Source: Megamerina dolium (Eukaryota > Arthropoda > Insecta > Diptera > Megamerinidae). Taken from it: a DNA stretch of 64,000 nucleotides. The position numbers and the translations under genes were made by a program. This document shows positions 48,255-58,751 of this stretch, in pieces; position 1 is the first letter of the stretch, and every line of letters starts with the position of its first letter. The stretch lies in contig OY978526.1 in NCBI GenBank assembly GCA_963854835.1, positions 43,253,140-43,317,139 of the forward strand. Reading direction: 5' to 3'. The notes under the pieces are model-generated. The model was not told where the DNA came from and made no database searches. It saw nothing but the letters and a program-made list of their open reading frames with translations.

Positions 48255-49275
48255 CTTCAGTGGAAATCGGCCCGTCTGCTTGTCACCGCAATAGCACGAT
48301 AACTTAAATAAATATTGAGATATTTAAACGAATGGGATTAATAATGGGCATAATCGGGCAACTGTTACACGGACACGGAGGAACCAATCTCGAAACCTTT
48401 ATTTTTTTTTTTACATGCCATAACTCACTTAATATACCATCTCAAACAATAATATTTTCCATAACCCCAACTAACCTAACATTTTTGATATTTTACAGAA
48501 GAAGCAAAAAACAATTTTAAAACTGAAACACTTTGTCTAAAATGTATTGACTTTTGCTTGTAAATCTGATATTCTCTACCACTACACATTAAATATTTTA
48601 TGGGAGGTGTATTGGATGGTGATATATCGAAATCAGAAAAAAAAACTTGATATCGGAAAATATGTTAAAGCTTTTCTACATTGAGGTAACGATATGTATG
48701 CATATATAACTATGTGGTGTTTCTAGTCTCCGTTTGGCAAAACTTCCCTTACAGTAGGATAATTTGTTATTGCCAAAAGAATTGACAATTGCTTGCCGAC
48801 TGGTGGGTACTGTTCGAAGGAACATTATTTGCGATATTAAAGTTGTGCTTCAGACGGGGATCGAACCCTTGACCTACAGATCAAAGGCCAATGTACTCAA
48901 CACAAATTTAACATTATACTATCTAGTAATATGGGAGTAAGGGACGGACCGCACTCACTTTTTATAGTAGATCTAATGCAAAGTGGCTGAATTTCGTTTA
49001 ACTTTAAACCGCTTTAACATCGGCAGTTATCTGTCTAGAACAAGTATTGTACATTTGACGCTTAGGTTAGGTTTCCACATTGGTGGAAAATAATCATCAT
49101 CCTCCCTTAATGTGAATCCTATACAAAGTCGCACGATTAAAAAACAACGCATTTAAGTTATTTTAAATTTTGATACTTTCAAAATATATCCTAGAAATGC
49201 AAAAGAAATAAAATATCCTGAAATAAATAGGACGGGCACGGTAGGCTTTTTTATACTTCTTGGTGTGCAAGGTAT
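48255..49275 (+). mobile_element. Old DINE-1/HINE-like copy, interrupted by a SINE
   Basis: 48280-48440 matches copy A just after its GTCC run (CACGATAACTTAAATAAATA, then GGGCATAATCGGGCAA and AACTCACTTAATATACCATC). 48940-49275 keeps unit features (TTTTTATAGTAGATCTAATG; CTGTCTAGAACAAG) and ends TGCAAGGTATAAAT. The terminus and hairpin are decayed. A SINE lies inside at about 48725-48905, so the SINE is younger. Confidence 0.55.
48725..48905 (-). mobile_element. tRNA-derived SINE, internally deleted
   Basis: Minus strand: a B-box region (AGGGTTCGATCCCCGTCTGA), then TTTAATATCGCAAATAATGT, GTTCGAACAGTACCCACCAG and AATTGTCAATTCTTTTGGCA. The A-box end is decayed and the 3' body shortened. Confidence 0.65.
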
Positions 49276-50318
49276 AAATCGATCTATGGTCTGATTGTCA
49301 GTCCTCAATTAAAGTTCTAGACTAGGAGATTTTCTAAATGAGATGACTACTTTGGTTGCCAAGACCAGTCTAAATATGTTACGAGCTACCTGTAGATTGC
49401 ACCTTAAGATTGATTCCGAAATGAAGATCATTTAGAGGGTTTTAGAGTTCAAGCCTTCTAAGAGAGTTATGTCATTCGATGCGGATATCAAAAATTATTT
49501 GTGATAATTGTTTGAATAAATTAATAAATTTTTGTCTATTACTCATTTTTTGTAACTAGTTCATATAAGTTTGATATCCCATTAAATTTGGTATTTATTT
49601 CATTTTTAAAGTATACAATAATTTTTCAATTAATTTGAAGTTTTAAGTGTAATGTGTTGAAAGAAAAAACAATAAACAGAATTAAAGGAAATATATTTTT
49701 AAAATATCGATGACTAATATTGTACATATCGGTGGTAATACATATTTCGACTTTACATAAAAAATCCTCATCATTATTAAATAGACTCGTATGTGGCGGT
49801 ATTGGTTAATAACTAAATAAAGAGGTGTTAAGAGATGCCTCCTTATGTGGCACTGTCGTTATCTTTTGAAAAAACTCAGATTGGTTAAAACCCCATTTAA
49901 GAAATGATCTATATATTGTATGCCATTAGACAGGTCAAAATAAGCAATTTTTTTTCCTCGACGGCGCAGCGAAAAGTATAGTATGAGACGATATTGTTAA
50001 CAACGTATTATATCTACATATTTAAGGATGTCAATGAATTGTAAGTATATAATTGTAAGTATATAATTTCTATACAAATTTATGTTTATCTCAAATTGTA
50101 CAAAATAATGTATCGTACTTCAATTACATAGAACTATGATTGTTCTAGGAGCGCACTTGCAAACACTTAACTCATTTTTGCGTAGGATGTTGTTTTATTC
50201 GATTTTCTGTTTACATGCTTCTTCTTCGTTGTACGACGTATATTTACCAAAATTCGATAATATATACAGTGATTAAAATCATAATTCTTATTAGACAATT
50301 AAAACGCGCATATATATT
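49276..50318. other. AT-rich stretch, nothing recognised
   Basis: No supported gene or repeat family. Confidence 0.4.
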
Positions 50319-50319
50319 A

Positions 50320-50380
50320 AGGTGGTCCAATTTTATATGGGGAGAACACGATATGGCAGCGTAGAAAATGCGGACCACCT
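50320..50380. repeat. Short inverted repeat, 9-bp arms
   Basis: AGGTGGTCC (50320-50328) and GGACCACCT (50372-50380) flank a 43-bp spacer. It could be a very small MITE, but no target duplication is clear. Confidence 0.4.
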
Positions 50381-50505
50381 CAATGTACGTACAAATATAT
50401 GTAATATTAACATGTTTTAGCACTAAAAATTTGTATAAAGGTTGAGGCATTTTAATGTATATATCAGTCATTCTTCTTCGAGTATATTGTTTGCTTCAAG
50501 AACTA

Positions 50506-51061
50506 CAGGGTGATTTCTTAGCAACTTTCTTTTTGGCAACACTGTTTTTGGCAGCTCAGCTGTTTTCGTGTAACATGTTACTGTCAAACATGTTCAGTTT
50601 AGTCTATCATTTAACCATGAATCGACTTACAACCCAACAACGCTTGCAGATTATTGAATTTTATTATCAAAATTCATGCTCGGTTCATTCATTCAATCAT
50701 TTTATGGTCAGTTTGGGCGACCTGCTGAGGTGGCTATTCGGAATCTTGTGACTAAATTTCGCACCAAATTTGCATTATTGGACATTAAACCACCAACACG
50801 CATACGTAGAATGCGGACAGAAGAAAACATCGCAGCTGTATCCGCCAGTGTTGTTGATGAAAGTGAATTATCGATTTATTCATGAGATATGTTGGAGAGA
50901 GTATGCCAAAATTGGACCCAGCGTATGAACCATTAGAGGCGCATCCGCGGTCAACATTTATATGAAATCATCTTTAATCATTGAATTATATAGATGGTTA
51001 TATCGACTCAAATAAAGATTTCATACATTTCTCTAAATTTTATGTTTAAAAAATTACCCTG
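50506..51061 (+). mobile_element. Internally deleted mariner-like element with TA duplication
   Basis: The ends CAGGGTGATTTCTTAG and (reverse complement) CAGGGTAATTTTTTAA are flanked by TA at 50504-50505 and 51062-51063. A transposase N-terminus starts at ATG 50617 (MNRLTTQQRLQIIEFYYQN, an HTH). It continues in a shifted frame as YGQFGRPAEVAIRNLVTKF and RMRTEENIAAVSASV. It then jumps directly to a C-terminal tail (DMLERVCQNWTQRMNH, LYEIIFNH). The whole catalytic domain is missing, so this 556-bp element can only be moved in trans. Confidence 0.8.
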
Positions 51062-51135
51062 TATCTTGAGTCTTTTCAAATTATGGAGAAGAAGTGAGAA
51101 TACCGAAGTAACTCAGTATCACTAGACTATATATA

Positions 51136-52610
51136 AACAATTCTTCGCTGCACTAAGTACCAATAAGGAAACAATTTTTCTAAAAAGAAATTATTTTTTA
51201 TTTAAAAGTTAGAGTATTATGTTTACTTTAAGCCCAAATACATTAAATTATAATGTACAGAAAAATTATGAGAAATAAAAGAATTCAAAAGCACCTGCTA
51301 ATTGGTCAGAAAAAGTTTACGTACAGAAACGTAAACGGGACTTCCCCGCTCATTTGCTCGATCGCTCGTGCCATCAAAAGTTTTTTTTCACAAGTTCTAT
51401 ATTTAATACGTATCGTGGTTAGATTTTGTGCTTTGAATAATCTATTTCAAGAAGTTTAATAAAGACGAATTCAAAAAGAAAGGAAATTGGAGTTGAAAAA
51501 CGGAAAATTATAATAAAATTATGGAAAGAAGGCCAAACTTTCCGTGAAATTGCTAAAACCCTTGGGAGAGCGCATCCCACAATTCAAACGGTGATGACTA
51601 ATTTAAAAAAACTGGAACTTTCGTATCGCAACCGCGTTCAGGACGATCTTCTATTCTGACCCAACGAGAAAAAAGATTTGTTTTGCGGCTTGTTCAGGAT
51701 AATCCTCGACTGACCGCGATGAAAATTGCTCAAAATGTTAAGGAACAGTTTAACAAAACCATGCATAACGACACCGTACGCAAAATTTTAAAAAAAAGCT
51801 AACTATCGTAGTGCGTAGGAAGCCGTTTATTTCGCTCATAAAACGACAAAAACGAATTTCTTTTGCCAAACAATAGATAAACCGCCAGAGTTCTGGGAGA
51901 AGGTGCTATTCTCAGATGAGAGCAAGTTTTGCCTGTTTGGTATTAAAGGTCATCAGCTTGTGTGGCGGAAACCATGCACAGCCCTTCATGCGCAAAATCT
52001 TGTGGGCACGGTTAAACATGGCGGAGGTGGTATTATGGTGTGGGGATGTATGGCTGCCAATGCAGTCGGCAATTTGGTGTTCATTGAGTCAATTATGGAT
52101 CAGAGAGGTTATTTAAATATTTTAAAAGAAAATTTGAAGCAGAGTGCTGAAAATCTCGGCCTGGGTTCTGGCTGGCATTTTCAACAGGATAACGACCCGA
52201 AGCATACTGCCCATCATGTGAAACTTTAGATATTATATAATTTCCTGCATCAATGCAAGATCCCTCCACAATAACCTGACCTTAATCCTATTGAACATTT
52301 GTGGGATTTACTTGAGCGCAGTATAAGGCAACACACCATCACCTCCAAGCAAATGCTTAAATATGTGATTTTAGATGACAAAACCCACAAAAAACAATAA
52401 TTTATTATATAATCTTATCTTTGTACGTAGACTTTTCTGACCAATTAACAGGTACTTTTGAATTCTATTATTTCTCATAATTTTTCTGTACATTATAATT
52501 TAATGTATTTAGGCTTAAAGTGTACATAATACTCTAACATTTAAATAAAAAATAATTTCTTTTGAGAAAAATTGTTTCCTTATTGGTATTTAGTGCAGCG
52601 AAGAATTGTT
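51136..52610 (+). mobile_element. Tc1-type transposon with about 190-bp terminal inverted repeats
   Basis: Starts AACAATTCTTCGCTGCAC and ends with its reverse complement. The two ends match over about 190 bp (51136-51326 and 52422-52610) with only scattered differences. TA lies on both sides (51134-51135, 52611-52612). A motif GTCAGAAAA...TACGTA recurs at the inner edge of both repeats. Long inverted repeats of this type are known from S and Bari-like Tc1 elements. The 1475-bp length is typical of a complete element. Confidence 0.85.
51460..52385 (+). pseudogene. Tc1-family transposase, frameshifted
   Basis: The DNA-cutting transposase of the surrounding element. An N-terminal HTH is readable (KLWKEGQTFREIAKTLGR, 51520-51570), followed by RKPFIS and a region with several shifts and stops. 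The catalytic part is open at 51903-52229: LFSDESKFCLFG (first Asp), HGGGGIMVWGCM, FIESIMDQRGYLNILKENL and QQDNDPKHTAHH (second Asp). After a stop, DLNPIEHLWDLLERSIRQH (catalytic Glu, DD34E) follows in another frame near 52275-52335. All catalytic residues are present, but at least four lesions make it inactive. Confidence 0.85.
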
Positions 52611-52984
52611 TACTTCTTGTACGTACACTTTTTCTGCTAAGTGTATGTTATAATTAAAAAATTACTAGTACTGGAATATGTTGTGTATCAATTTTTAGCC
52701 ATTCTAGTAATACGTAACGTATGTAAATATTTACTAAGTAACATATCATGATGAACTCAAAGGTGAATTCCCCAATTGCCTTTGGATTATTACTATGGTG
52801 TTCTTTTCTCTGTTCATGAAATGGCAATGTAATTTGCGAAAATGTAGCGAAATAGCGTTTTTATTTTTAGATTCCCAGTTCGTATGACAAGATAATTTTG
52901 AAAGTACGATCATATTTAATTGTGAATAGTGTATTTTTGCTAATTCCATTAGCAAATTATTTTGAAACGTCCAAAAATTTTAAC

Positions 52985-53620
52985 AATGCCAGAAATTATT
53001 GAGCAATTGATATTGTTGATACCACAGGCATCTCAGACGAACGAGTACTCCATATTTTACGCGAAGAATTACGTATGCAGAAGTTGTTCGGATGTCACAT
53101 TCTTTAAGAATTCAACAAAAACTGAATCGTAAACAAATTGCTCAGTGTAAAACAGATTTTGTGCGTCGTTTTATAAATATGGATGTGTCTTGGATGTAAA
53201 ACCAAAATCCTAATTTGAAACAAGAACGTTTACTGTGGACGGAAACTGAAGTAGTCAGAACAACCTACAAAAATTATATGGCATCAGGGTTTTGGGACGG
53301 AAAGGCGATTTTCTTGATCGATTATTTTGAGGAAAGTAAAACAATTAACTCTAAATGTTATTTGGCTCACCGTTTGGCTCAGCTGAATGAAAAAATTCAA
53401 AAATTCGTGACAAAAGACTTTGTTTACAGAAGAATATAATAATTGTTTATCAAAACAATGCACGTATTCAGAAAAGTCTTTTTATGATGGCTAATTTAAA
53501 TGAATTGAAGTACGAATTACCTGAACTACCTCTTTTTGCAGAGATTCCAGAACATCTTTACAGATGTGAAATAAAATTGTTGGAGATTATATTGAATAAA
53601 AAAAAAATAATATAGTTTTC
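52985..53620 (+). mobile_element. Decayed mariner transposon, central and 3' coding
   Basis: Broken frames read IADTTGISDERVLHILREELRMQKLF-like sequence, then QQKLNRKQIAQCKTDFVRRFINMDVSWM (the first catalytic Asp as MDVSW). Open frame 53215-53439 contains FWDGKAIFLIDYFEESKTINSKCYLAHRLAQLNEKIQ, as in mariner transposases. A shifted QDNA-type segment follows near 53450. No termini found. Confidence 0.75.
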
Positions 53621-54565
53621 AACATTTTATGTGGACCATTTATGAAAAAATCTTTAGAAAGGAGCCTGGAGGCCCCATGCAACATTACCGATATGATTGC
53701 TCTCGGTACATTCAGATAAGAGAGCGGTATGAAACACATATTCCGTATATGCAATTGTAATAGTTATCCGACGTTTTTCTTGATCTCAAAAATGAGAATG
53801 TACAGTTTTTGTAAGATACTTCAAGTAAATGCCCATGTTTTGCCAGCAAATATTAATGGGTTTGTGCAGCCCTCTAGTAGAAAATTGCATAGATCATATA
53901 GCATACCTGCGATATACGCATCGAATGCTCATAAAAGTAAATCATTTTGACACTGATGAGTTAGCATTTCTGATTCTTGTGTAAACCTCAAATATAACCT
54001 TGTGTACAAAGAAGAAGCAAACATCAAATTACCACTTAGTAAAAGTAATTGGGTAAGAAAAAAACGAACAATTATCTTTAAAAACATATAGTACAATGCT
54101 TGTTCTTTACCTTCTTGTACTTTGTGCATATATTCATTTTTATTTTAACAATTGTCACGTTTGTTTTATTCCATTACCAATATGGAATTTAATTAAAGAT
54201 AAGTTAATGACACAATAATATAAACACTATAAATTTTACGCATTATTTATTTATATTATTAAATATAAATGTATATTCTTTGAATTTTTGTTTGTTTTTT
54301 TTTTTTTTGCTTTTTATATATATTTATGATTTGATTTAGTAAAATCCCCTTCAAAAAGGTCATCAGAATATGTGTAGTTACATGTATGTAGCAGATAGGT
54401 AGTATGTATGAGAATTTGTTTTTAGTTTTATGTAATATATGCAAAATACAAAAAGCCCAAAACAGAAACAATTAAAGATATTTATCTTCATGTGAATTGT
54501 CATTTTATTATTTACATATTATTTTACACACATATTTGGCATTAGCAGGTCCATAAAACTTTGAT
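53621..54565. other. AT-rich stretch, nothing recognised
   Basis: Short ORFs and T runs only. Confidence 0.4.
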
Positions 54566-54569
54566 TGCG

Positions 54570-54745
54570 CTTCTCTCCCGTCCTTGTTGTAAGTGCTAAA
54601 TTTGTACAATGACATCACCTTTTCTGCGTCTTGTCACAGACCTCTTTTTAAAGCATATCTGTGGCAATTTTTTTTCTGTCGGCGTAATTGCCAATTTCGA
54701 AAAAATTATGCTGAGTTGTAGCCAATATTTCACTAGCAAACACTA
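54570..54745 (-). mobile_element. tRNA-derived SINE, strongly decayed
   Basis: Minus-strand remnants of the SINE body are visible in order: AATTGGCAATTACGCCGACA, ATTGCCACAGATATGCTTTA, GTCTGTGACAAGACGCAGAA and TGATGTCATTGTACAAATTT. The tRNA head is reduced to a vague match near 54715-54740. Confidence 0.5.
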
Positions 54746-54780
54746 GGCTAACTACACCAACTAAATACCAGAAAAAAAAA

Positions 54781-56063
54781 ATCTCCTTACAGTCGGCTGG
54801 GGCCAATTATACCCTGCATATGTAGATATATATATATATAAAAAGTTTACTCGAATATCCATCTTTTTTATTTATTTCCACTTTTTGAAAAACAATTTTT
54901 GCATATAATACTAATTTACACCCGAAATATGGTTGAATTTGACGAAGTACTTTGTATGTTATGAGAGTTCTAAAAGAGATAATTTAATGGAGGTTTTGAA
55001 GATAATTCCTAGACTTAGTATGGGAGCCATATAAAAAGTTGGCGTGGATTACCTCTTTCTTGTAAATCCAATTAATTTTTCAATATTAATCCACACCTTA
55101 AAATTATTTGTCCTACGTTGAATAGTTCGTAAGTTATAGCGGTTTAAATTTTTTTAAATTTTCGCAACTTTTTATGGTAGCCCCATACGGGGCATGTTGA
55201 TTTTTTGCCAGATTATGTACAACTACCATATTCACCTAAGTATTAATTATGATTGTTCTAGACAGAAGATTGCAGAATCTTCTGTATGGGAGCCACTATA
55301 AACAATGGGCGTGGCGCACCCCTTTCCTGTGAGCCTAGTTGATCCTACAATACTAATCCATGCCTTAATTCTCGTTATTCTACGCTAAATGGTTTGTAAG
55401 TTATGGAGCTTAAAACTTTTAGTTTAATTCCCTCGACTTTGTATGGGAGACTAACGAAAGAGTGGGCGTGGCACACTGCGTTTCTGCCATATTATTTCCG
55501 ACTGCCATGTTAATGTAAGTGTCAATTATGATTATTCTGGACAGAAGATTGTAGAAGTTACAGCTGTTTCAATTTAAAAGAAGTACAGATACTTTGTATG
55601 GGAGCTACGCTAAAAAGTAGGCGTGGCTCACCCATTTTTGGCGAGGTAGTAGTACAATAAAACTATATATGCCAAATATTGTTGTCCCAAGTGGTATATT
55701 GTGTGATTTCTAGCAAGTTAAAGATTTTGAAAATTCTGAGGTTAGTCGCTTTGAATGCTTGGTGTGGGCGTGACTATTGACCGATCATGCCCAATATCAA
55801 TCCCCTCCCTACCCTTGGATCAAAGGTTACTTATGCCAAATTTCATCGAAATAGCTCAATATTTACTCAAGTTATCGTGCGAACCAGCCAGGTGACAGAC
55901 AGACGGACGGACGGATGGACGGACGGACATCGTTAAATCGAATATTTAAGCGACGCTGATCACGAATATATATCTATATCTATATATCCGGAGATTCCTT
56001 CAAGTGGTCACAATCATCTGACCGAAATGAATATACCTTGCATATTGCATTATGCAGGGTATA
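54781..56063 (-). mobile_element. DINE-1/HINE-like element, copy F
   Basis: On the minus strand it starts at about 56063 with TTATACCCTGCATAATGCAA and has the GTCC run at about 55898-55928. It carries about two tandem units and ends at the inverted TATACCC and the CTCCTTACAGTCGGCT edge at 54782. The hairpin's second arm is partly lost (GTCGGCTGGGGCCAAT). Length about 1.28 kb. Confidence 0.7.
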
Positions 56064-56584
56064 AAAAATTAAAAGGATTTCACTGTCTTCATAAATGGAC
56101 TCATCTAAGCCAAAAGGCCGCATTGTGTACCATCCGGTACTAACCATAACTATTGATATATTTCATAATGTTGCCACCCTTAGAAAGGCTGAAAAGTAAT
56201 GACTTAGAGTCAATTGCTTTTTAAAATAATTTTTTTTGCATTTTTATTTATAATCGTAAAGAATGATGCTAACATGTACAATATAATTTGTTGATGTCTA
56301 TGACACCAAAAAGTATCAAGCCAAAAGAAATGTATATAGGTACATAAGTAAAATAAACTACTCTAGGCAGCACAATCGAAACAAAATTTCAAATATGTAC
56401 ACTTTAAATTTAAACCTTTCGACTTAGGGTCAAGTATTTGTACCCGCTTAGAAATTGTAATAGTATTTACTTACTTAGTATTCTAATGATTTGTACATAT
56501 CCAGTATATTATGGGTGCAATGAACTGCAACTAATAATAAATAAAATAAACCAACACTTCGAATAATAAACAAAATTGGCTTCG

Positions 56585-57008
56585 GCTGTGGGTTTGCATT
56601 TTATTATTTGAATTTCCGAAAAAATATTTTAACCTGCCATTTCCGTTTACGAATTTGTCTTGATTTTGTCTTGAATTGGTCGCAATGATAGCTTTGTAAG
56701 ACATTGCGTTATCGTGGTGCAAAATCAACTCGTTGATTTGCCGTGAATAGGATTTTTAATGTATCTCTATCTTTCTCTTACTCTCCCAAACGTCTCATTT
56801 ACTCACTATTTAACCATACGGTTAGCACAAATTTCTGCTTCTCATCGATACTTTCCTCATAAGTTGAAGTTAAAGTACGTCCAAAATGGGTTAAATTAAT
56901 TACGACGGTCTTTGAAATACTTTCTTGAACATTTCTTCCCAAGAGAGTGTTTCGTGAACAGCACAAAATTTCAAAAAAAAAAACTCGTTTATCAATATAC
57001 TTCTTCAT
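56585..57008 (-). mobile_element. Decayed mariner transposase remnant
   Basis: The minus-strand frame 56728-56531 starts MILHHDNAMSYKAIIATNSR, the second catalytic Asp motif of mariners (HxDNAxxH), and then degenerates. Upstream 57008-56799 reads RNTLLGRNVQESISKTV, a plausible preceding part. Low conservation, no termini. Confidence 0.45.
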
Positions 57009-57918
57009 AGTGAAAATCGCCGGACATTATTAATCCACCTTCCGTATTCTACTATTAACAACAACAAAAATGACAAATTACGCTATATAATATACATACA
57101 TATAATAAAAATATTAAAAAACAATTAACACTGAGCTTGCCAAATTTCTTTGATTGAATCAATATATATACATACAGATATGCATATTTATAACACTTAC
57201 GTACTTATGTACATACGCCAATGACGCAGGAGAGTTTTTCTGAATGGGGGTGTCTACTGCGAAAAAATTGTCAAATGTAGGTAAATCGCATACGAGCTCT
57301 TTCATTTTTATAAGGAATTTAATTTTATATAAATTAATCATCGTGGTTTTGCTGGCAGTTCGTCGATGAATATTTTAACAGTTATAGGCACTACCAGTTT
57401 TCTCTACCATTTAATCGATCCCTGATTGATGTAATTATTCCAAACAATGTTAAAATCAAAGACGTCAAAACTATATTGCAGTCTATACTGAAGTTATAAT
57501 TCCAAAATGGTATTGAGGTCTCAAAAAACCCTTTCAAAAAATTTCATTTTTTAAATATGTTTTAACATATTAAAAGTTGAAGAATGAAATTGAAAATGCT
57601 TGTCTAACCGATAAACTGTTGCGATGGTTCGGGTTTCTTCACTTCAAAACTAAGAGTCATTAATTTGACTCTATTTTTGTATAATTTTCATCACAAAATT
57701 GTCATTATTGTACTTTTACTACATTTATTGTACTGTTATGAAGTTTAACACAAGTATTTTTTCCATTTTTTGAAGTCCTGAAACGATCTTATGTAATACC
57801 GCAAAGTGCTATAATGATTCATTCGTCTTCAAAGAAAATTTAAAAATGAATTTTTGTATTTTTTCTTTTGTGATTCTTTAAACGCTTTTCTCGGATTTTG
57901 ATAAAAATTAAATTTATA

Positions 57919-58205
57919 TGGGTGCCGTGGCTCAGTGGTTAGTGTGTTTAATATCGAAAAGGTTCTTTCGAACTGTACCCACCAGTCGGCAAGCAATTGG
58001 CAATTCTTCCGGCAGTAACAATTTGCCATGGAAAAGCGTGTAAAAGAACTCTGTGACAAAGCTCAGAAAAAGTGATGTCGCAAGTATTCTGCCGTTTGGA
58101 ACCGGCTAAATATAAGTAGGTCCCTTCTAACACTGTACAAAATTTAACACGTCCAACAGTAATGGAAGCGAATCTCGGCCAGAGAGTCCTTCGGGGCCTA
58201 TAAGT
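57919..58205 (+). mobile_element. tRNA-derived SINE lacking the B box
   Basis: The A box GCCGTGGCTCAGTGGTTAG (57923 on) is intact. The sequence then jumps at about 57948 straight to TTTAATATCGAAAAGG, so the B-box segment is deleted. The body (CGGCAAGCAATTGGCAATTC, CTGTGACAAAGCTCAGAAAA) and T-rich tail (ATATTTATTTTTTC) follow. It could no longer be transcribed by RNA polymerase III. Confidence 0.75.
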
Positions 58206-58751
58206 TCCAGATATTTATTTTTTCATGATTTTAATGAGCCGGAAAAAACAGGGGTTTTAACATTTTCTTCTAGTTCGACTATGCCATTCATTAAAATAAA
58301 GCCATAAATTATCGATTTATTTCCACTGGCCAAAACGCTGTGATTCTGTTGATAAAATTTAGCTAATTGGACAGTGAAATAAAATAGTTCAAACGTTTTT
58401 TACGAAATATAGACCATCAGCACAACTCAGAAATCAATTGTTTTTAAACTTAATAAATAATACCATTATTAGGGACATCCTATAATGAATTTAAGTATAA
58501 ATTTGTCTTGTATGAAATAGCAATGAATAATGTTGTAATCTATTTGTATTACAATATTTTATATTTTTTAATTAATTCGCCAGTCAAAGGGTGGATCTAT
58601 CCCTTTGATTGTTTCCGTGGCTCTATCACTGGCATACACTAACACATTCTTTCGATATCACTGTTCTTTACAGCGCTCTTTCGAAAAGTTTCTTTTGCCC
58701 TAAAAATTTCCAGCAATATCGTACTTAATACCACATATCCATATACATATA

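Noticed and set aside
57919..57945. tRNA-like sequence with A box, also at 5990-6014 and 32340-32360
   Set aside because: No cloverleaf with acceptor and anticodon stems forms, and each is joined to the same repeated body, so these are SINE heads and not tRNA genes.
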